A DNA stretch of 10,817 bases from Ilumatobacteraceae bacterium (GTDB lineage Bacteria; Actinomycetota; Acidimicrobiia; Acidimicrobiales; Ilumatobacteraceae): contig JALQWV010000053.1 of assembly GCA_023263465.1 (NCBI GenBank), forward strand, positions 1 through 10,817. Reading direction: 5' to 3'. Under the pieces are notes generated by a model, which searched no databases, was not told the origin of the DNA, and saw nothing but the letters and a program-made list of their open reading frames with translations. The position numbers were made by a program, and so were the translations under genes. This document shows, in pieces, positions 6,931 through 10,817 of this stretch. Position 1 is the stretch's first letter. Every line of letters starts with the position of its first letter.

Positions 6931-7954
6931 CAGACCAACCCAATTGGTGGCCCCTAGGCATTTCGCGAGTGGAGGACCTGCCTAACACCTTCTCTAAGTC
7001 GTACGCAAGAATTTCGCCAGTTCCAGGTCGTTTAACCCAAATGTTCTCTTCAGTGAAGATTTCCCCCTTCGAAATCTCCTTGATAGCAACTACAGACGCA
7101 TACGCGAAGTCAATCGTGGGTTGTTCCTCAGACAGCACAGTCTTTGAGCCACCAGCTGCCTGATGAATAATTTTTGAACCTTCGATGAGTTCCTTTAGCC
7201 CTGCAGGGTCAACTGAGATTTCAATGTCTTCGCCGATCCAGCTCATGTCGCTGGTGAAGTGGCGTTCAATGATTGATGCTCCTAATGCAACTGCAGAAAT
7301 TGAAGGCAAATTCGAAAGTGAATGATCAGAAATTCCAATAACCGTGTTTGGAAACATCTCTCGTAATTGAGTAATCGCACCCAGTCGAATCTTGCTGAAT
7401 GGCGTTGGATACATGCTGGTGCAATGAAGTAGTGCATACGAAGCATTTTCCGACTCCAGAACATCAACTGTGCGTTTCACCGATTCAATGTCGTTCATCC
7501 CCGTGCTCACAATAATTGGCCTACCGAAACGGGCTATATGACGTATTAAAGGAGTGTTATTGCATTCTCCTGAACCAATCTTGAATGCAGGTACATCCAA
7601 TGCATCAAGACGCGTAGCTGCTTCTCGCGAAAACGGAGTAGATAGAAAAAACAATCCACGGTCTTCAGCATGTTTTTTACAAGCGAGTTCCTCATCATTT
7701 GTCAGCGTGCATTGAGCAATGATGTCCCAAATTGAACGCGTGGAGTTTGCTGGCACAACATCATTTGGAATCATCTCGTCATCGACAGAATGCGCTTGAA
7801 ACTTGACGCATTCACCACCTGCGTCTGCAACGTCATCAATCATTTGGATTGCACGCTTGATATCTCCACCGTGGTTGATTCCAATTTCTGGAATCACGAG
7901 TGGCGAATATTCATCACCAATGTTTCGACCATTGATTACAAGATTGCGACCCAT
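6920..7954 (-). CDS. neuB: NeuB-family nonulosonic acid synthase with C-terminal SAF domain
   Basis: This is a 344-residue synthase that condenses phosphoenolpyruvate with a six-carbon N-acetylated sugar to make a nonulosonic acid. A TIM barrel covers about residues 15-275: EIGINHGGD (23-31), VKFQ with K51, FSTP-like LSTPFS (104-109), FKIGSGECNN (124-133), STGM (150-153), LHCTSMYPTP (177-186), GISDHS (207-212) and the metal-ligand region ERHFT (230-234). The antifreeze-like SAF domain covers about 284-344, with R309 in KRPGTGE in the place of the sugar-contacting arginine. The EIGINH form points to NeuB/LegI rather than PseI. The GEDIEISVDP stretch (241-250) looks divergent. A strong AAAGGGG Shine-Dalgarno lies 5 nt before ATG 7954. 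It is the first sugar gene of the operon, 16 nt downstream of a small membrane-protein gene. Confidence 0.93.
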   Translation of the reverse strand: MGRNLVINGRNIGDEYSPLVIPEIGINHGGDIKRAIQMIDDVADAGGECVKFQAHSVDDEMIPNDVVPANSTRSIWDIIAQCTLTNDEELACKKHAEDRGLFFLSTPFSREAATRLDALDVPAFKIGSGECNNTPLIRHIARFGRPIIVSTGMNDIESVKRTVDVLESENASYALLHCTSMYPTPFSKIRLGAITQLREMFPNTVIGISDHSLSNLPSISAVALGASIIERHFTSDMSWIGEDIEISVDPAGLKELIEGSKIIHQAAGGSKTVLSEEQPTIDFAYASVVAIKEISKGEIFTEENIWVKRPGTGEILAYDLEKVLGRSSTREMPRGHQLGWSDVS

Positions 7955-7959
7955 GCGGA

Positions 7960-7966
7960 CCCCTTT
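7960..7966 (-). promoter_or_regulatory. Shine-Dalgarno site of neuB
   Basis: AAAGGGG on the minus strand lies 5 nt before ATG 7954, in the 16-nt gap after the small membrane-protein gene. It is one of the strongest ribosome binding sites in the operon and supports the chosen neuB start. Confidence 0.7.
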
Positions 7967-7970
7967 GGAT

Positions 7971-8291
7971 TCATTTCAGCAAGCTCGTCAATGTGGTGAC
8001 GAGGTAGGCGAGTACGACGGACACAACAATGGCACTGAGCGCTCCAGCCAGAACGCTGCCACCGACAAGCCCAAGAACGCTGGTCTTGCGCTGCTTGACA
8101 GACGGTTCCTTATATAAAGGGGTTGTCTTTGTTTGGACCTGAACGACATTTGGGCGAACTTGTCTGGCAGGCTTAGAACCACTCAAAACAACAAGGGCTC
8201 CAATTGCTAGAACGCAGGCAAGCAAAGCCCTTACTGTCACACCGAATGTGGAAGCAAAGATGGGTAAATCGATGAGCGAAAACAACGACAT
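7971..8291 (-). CDS. small predicted two-helix membrane protein, unknown function
   Basis: This open frame encodes 106 residues if it starts at ATG 8291; the frame is open further upstream but then lies within the protease gene. I do not recognise the family. Two hydrophobic stretches are visible: about residues 18-41 (VTVRALLACVLAIGALVVLSG) and about 72-106 (VLGLVGGSVLAGALSAIVVSVV, then AYLVTTLTSLL). They are joined by a basic loop (KPARQ, KEPSVKQRK), so a hairpin with the loop in the cytoplasm is expected from the positive-inside rule. It ends 16 nt before the neuB start and may be co-transcribed with it. The start is uncertain: ATG 8291 has no clear Shine-Dalgarno and would overlap the likely start of the divergent protease gene. 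GTG 8240 (89 residues after it) would avoid this. The regular membrane pattern argues for a real gene. Confidence 0.55.
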   Translation of the reverse strand: MSLFSLIDLPIFASTFGVTVRALLACVLAIGALVVLSGSKPARQVRPNVVQVQTKTTPLYKEPSVKQRKTSVLGLVGGSVLAGALSAIVVSVVLAYLVTTLTSLLK

Positions 8292-9441
8292 CACGATGCC
8301 AAATAGCGTACCGTTGCCACCGCCGACCCTTGCTCCAACACGACCGGGCAGATCAGAACTGCGCAAATTATGGTGGGCATTGCCGTTATTGACCTGTGCC
8401 TGGTTGGCGCTCGTGGGCATTGTCGTCGCGGCGAGCGTTCAAGTGCGTTTTTGGGAGGTAGCCCCAGGTTCGGCTCAACCCGTTGCCAAGCGACTTGAAT
8501 TTACCAAAGAAGCTTTGGCGCAAATCACTCGATACCCAGCAGAAAATTCAGTGTTGTTTGTTACCGCATTTGGTGGACAACTCTCTGCGTTGGAAGCTCT
8601 TGTCGGTTCAGTTGATCCAGATGTAGACGTGCAGACCTACGAAGAGCGGTTTGGCAAAAGCACTCCAGGAACTCAACAACAACTTGGTTTTCAGTCCATG
8701 ACGACGGCCAAGCAGATTGCTGAGTATGTGGCATTTACGCGGTTGGGGCTAGAGGCTTCGTTTGAACTCGGAAGTGTTGTCGTTGAAGAAGTGGTGTGTT
8801 TGGACGTGCCGGTCACACTTAGCGCATGTAAGCAACTGCAACCAGGGGACACGCTTACTTCTTTTGAAGGCAAGCCCATTCCAACCTTGGCCGAATTAGC
8901 GCCGTTGATGGCTGATTACAAACCTGGTGACATTGTGACCATCGGCGTCATTCCGCATATGACCAATGATCCTGTTGAGCGGAGAATTCAGTTAATTGAA
9001 AGTCCAGATGAACCTGGACGAACCATAATCGGATTCATCCCGGCCGACACCCGAACGGTCGTCCTTCCATTTGAAGTCTCCATTGACACTGATCGAATTG
9101 GCGGTCCTTCGGCTGGGCTTGCATTTACTCTTGCTTTGCTTGACGAAATGACACCTGGCGACCTATTTGGTGGGGTGAGAGTTGCAGCAACGGGGACAAT
9201 GAACGAGGACGAAACCATCGGAGCAATCGGAGCACTTCCGCAAAAAGCAGTTGCAGTGAAGGCTGCTGGGGCGAAGGTGTTTTTGGTTCCAAAGTCACAA
9301 TCTGCAGAGGAATTAGCGGCTGCGCGGAAAGTGCTCGGTTCAGAAGTCAAGCTCGTGCTTGTTGAAAATCTTGAAGAGGCGCTTACCGCCCTTGAATCCC
9401 TCGGCGGCAGTGGACTTACGAATGCCACAATCTCGCTCTAG
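8260..9441 (+). CDS. membrane-anchored PDZ/Lon-like serine protease (YlbL/DdcP family)
   Basis: With the start at ATG 8260 the product has 393 residues. A short cytoplasmic tail rich in proline is followed by one membrane helix (about 37-60, WWALPLLTC through VVAAS), an extracytoplasmic region, a PDZ-like domain (about 176-248, with LQPGDTLTSFEGKPI) and a C-terminal Lon-type (S16) peptidase domain. The Ser-Lys dyad is S284 in GGPSAGLAF and K329 in LPQKAVAVKAAG. In Bacillus subtilis the homologue YlbL (DdcP) removes a cell-division inhibitor after DNA damage; actinobacteria carry conserved homologues of unclear role. ATG 8260 has a GGAAG Shine-Dalgarno 5 nt upstream; GTG 8248, ATG 8272 and ATG 8296 are alternatives. 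It diverges from the small membrane-protein gene and is followed by the DivIVA-like gene after 21 nt. Confidence 0.88.
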   Translation: MGKSMSENNDITMPNSVPLPPPTLAPTRPGRSELRKLWWALPLLTCAWLALVGIVVAASVQVRFWEVAPGSAQPVAKRLEFTKEALAQITRYPAENSVLFVTAFGGQLSALEALVGSVDPDVDVQTYEERFGKSTPGTQQQLGFQSMTTAKQIAEYVAFTRLGLEASFELGSVVVEEVVCLDVPVTLSACKQLQPGDTLTSFEGKPIPTLAELAPLMADYKPGDIVTIGVIPHMTNDPVERRIQLIESPDEPGRTIIGFIPADTRTVVLPFEVSIDTDRIGGPSAGLAFTLALLDEMTPGDLFGGVRVAATGTMNEDETIGAIGALPQKAVAVKAAGAKVFLVPKSQSAEELAAARKVLGSEVKLVLVENLEEALTALESLGGSGLTNATISL

Positions 9442-9442
9442 G

Positions 9443-9487
9443 CGGGGCGTACTGTTGTTTGCATGGCAATTTCATTTTCACGCCCCG
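9443..9487 (+). repeat. 8-bp inverted repeat bracketing the DivIVA-like start codon
   Basis: CGGGGCGT at 9443-9450 is perfectly matched by ACGCCCCG at 9480-9487, with a 29-nt loop holding ATG 9463. In the mRNA this GC-rich stem could form and place the start codon in the loop. The left arm also carries the only purine-rich stretch upstream of the ATG. The long loop and lack of a U-tract make an intrinsic terminator unlikely. Confidence 0.45.
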
Positions 9488-10817
9488 ACCCGTCCTCGCC
9501 GGCGGCCGTTGGGTCTGCGCAATTCAGCGTAGTAAGGCGTGGTTTTGATCAGGAAGAAGTTCGTGACTTGTTGCGAGGTGTTTCTGCAGAACTCGCACGT
9601 TTACAGGAGCGTGAACGCTTCTTAGAGAGTGAACTTCGCGCAATGCAAACCCGCGGCCTTTCTGCGCCAGGGGCATTGGATGAAGAAATGGTGACCGCTC
9701 TTCTCGGAGAGGAAACTGCCCGAGTACTTACCTCTGCACGTGAAGCTGCAAAACAGCAAATTGCACGTGCGGCAGAAACCGCTGAGCGCTTAGTGCGCGA
9801 AGCAAGTTCCGATGCCGCACGAATTCGCCAAGAAGCTGAAATTGAATCTTCGCGTAAGCGAAATGATGCAGTGGCAGATGTTGAGGCAGAAATTGAACTT
9901 GCCAAACAACAAGGTCGCGAAATGGTTATTGAAGCTCGCGAGTATCGCGAAAAAGTATTGAGCGAATTGGCACGTCGCCGCGAATTGGCGCGCGAACAAA
10001 TTGAGCATCTAATTCATGACCGAGATCGATTGGTGGCAGCGTTTGATCGGGCGCGACTTGCAGCCAATGATGTTGTCGGTGATTTGACAGAGTTTGATGA
10101 ATTGTCCGAAGAAGTTGCACGGATTAGTGGACTGAGCACACCAGTAGATGCAACAGCTCCAATATTTTTTGATTACACCAAAGAACCAGATGCAATTCCT
10201 CAGTCATCAGAATCTATTGAAGGCGAAAGGGTTGTTGGTGTAATTGCCGAATCCATTGACTCAATCACCGTTGAGCCTGTTGAAACATTTGAGACAGTCG
10301 AAACCGTTGAAGTTATTGAATTTAATGATGCCAAAAAAGTTGCCGAGTTTGAAGAAGTAGTTGTGGTTGACGAAGTTATTGAAGAAATTCCTGACACCAC
10401 AGTTGTTGCCATGCATGAGGCGCCTGCTGGGATGTCCGAACATCCATCATCTGAGCCACCAGCACAAGAGCACATCGCTGAAGTGGTGCAATTGTTTGGC
10501 AAAAAACGTAAAGAAGTCGATGTTCCACAGGTACCGAGTGAAGCTGTAGAACAGCCTGTTGTAGTTGTGGAACCTGTAGAAGCAAAGAAAGAACCAGTTG
10601 CTTCAACTCCACAAAAGAAGTCGGTGGATGATTTGTTTGCTCGCCTCAAGCAAACAAATACTGCAGAGGTCGCCCGAACGACCAAACCGAAAGTCATAGT
10701 TCCCAAAGTAGACCAAGGTGTTTTCGATCATCGCGACGAAGTTCTTGAGCCGATCTTGGTATTAATCACTCGAAAAATGAAGCGAGTATTGGCCGACGAA
10801 GAAAATTCAATGCTGAC
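9463..10817 (+). CDS. DivIVA-like coiled-coil protein, 3' partial
   Basis: The gene starts at ATG 9463 and is open to the right edge (451 full codons). The start is well fixed: the only codons between it and the in-frame stop of the protease gene are seven non-start codons. Residues 19-38 contain a DivIVA-type lipid-binding motif (FSVVRRGFDQEEVRDLL). A long charged Ala/Glu/Arg-rich coiled coil covers about 31-205. It is followed by an acidic Glu/Val/Pro-rich linker (about 240-380), then by a conserved-looking SVDDLFARLKQ segment (near 387) and a second helical region starting near VFDHRDEVLEPI (about 420) that continues off the window. DivIVA/Wag31 proteins assemble at curved membranes at poles and septa and recruit envelope-growth machinery. 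The extra C-terminal domain is unlike Wag31, so the exact role is inferred only. No good Shine-Dalgarno is near the ATG. Confidence 0.82.
   Translation, partial: MAISFSRPDPSSPAAVGSAQFSVVRRGFDQEEVRDLLRGVSAELARLQERERFLESELRAMQTRGLSAPGALDEEMVTALLGEETARVLTSAREAAKQQIARAAETAERLVREASSDAARIRQEAEIESSRKRNDAVADVEAEIELAKQQGREMVIEAREYREKVLSELARRRELAREQIEHLIHDRDRLVAAFDRARLAANDVVGDLTEFDELSEEVARISGLSTPVDATAPIFFDYTKEPDAIPQSSESIEGERVVGVIAESIDSITVEPVETFETVETVEVIEFNDAKKVAEFEEVVVVDEVIEEIPDTTVVAMHEAPAGMSEHPSSEPPAQEHIAEVVQLFGKKRKEVDVPQVPSEAVEQPVVVVEPVEAKKEPVASTPQKKSVDDLFARLKQTNTAEVARTTKPKVIVPKVDQGVFDHRDEVLEPILVLITRKMKRVLADEENSML

Noticed and set aside
8095..8118. TTGACA followed by TATATAAA on the plus strand, resembling a promoter
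   Set aside because: The spacer is only 10-12 nt, too short for a sigma-70-type promoter, and it lies inside the small membrane-protein gene.
8366..8373. CATAAT on the minus strand as a -10 box for the small membrane-protein gene and operon
   Set aside because: No -35 element is recognisable at the proper spacing, so it is too weak to annotate.
8988..9428. 146-residue minus-strand open frame opposite the protease domain
   Set aside because: It is antisense to the conserved Ser-Lys protease domain and shows only low-complexity Ser/Ala/Thr sequence.
9549..10706. Antisense open frames opposite the DivIVA-like gene, rich in Ser, Thr and Ala
   Set aside because: They mirror the biased Glu/Val/Ala codons of the real gene and have no recognisable domains or start signals.

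Overview
The window looks like chromosomal DNA of an actinobacterium of moderate GC content (judged by eye). The clue is the right end: a membrane-anchored PDZ/Lon-like serine protease (YlbL/DdcP type) followed by a large DivIVA-like coiled-coil protein with a long acidic linker. That is an actinobacterial arrangement, and I would guess the class Acidimicrobiia, possibly a planktonic lineage. The taxonomic placement is inference only.

Left and centre (1-7954, all minus strand): eight tightly packed genes, read right to left, form one surface-carbohydrate operon. The order is neuB-type synthase, neuC-type hydrolysing 2-epimerase, neuA-type CMP-sugar synthetase, an unrecognised glycosyltransferase-like protein, pseB-type dehydratase/5-epimerase, pseC-type aminotransferase, an aldo/keto reductase, and a fused SpsF-like cytidylyltransferase plus class III (HemL-like) aminotransferase cut by the left edge. 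Every junction is an overlap or a gap of at most 12 nt, so co-transcription and translational coupling are very likely. The first three genes give a complete route from a UDP-HexNAc to a CMP-activated nonulosonic acid of the sialic/legionaminic kind. pseB and pseC are the first two steps towards pseudaminic acid. The AKR and SpsF fusion are accessory genes often seen near such loci. The operon therefore appears to combine two nonulosonate chemistries; any pseG, pseH or pseI genes would lie beyond position 1.

Junction (about 7971-8300): a small predicted two-helix membrane protein on the minus strand sits directly upstream of neuB, and its 5' end meets or overlaps the 5' end of the divergent plus-strand protease gene. 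Promoters for both directions must lie in or near this crowded interval; I see no convincing -35/-10 pair.

Right (8260-10817, plus strand): the PDZ/Lon-like protease is followed after 21 nt, in the same reading frame, by the DivIVA-like gene, which runs off the right edge. These look like cell-envelope or cell-division housekeeping genes unrelated to the sugar operon. No RNA genes, insertion sequences, CRISPR arrays or convincing intrinsic terminators were seen.
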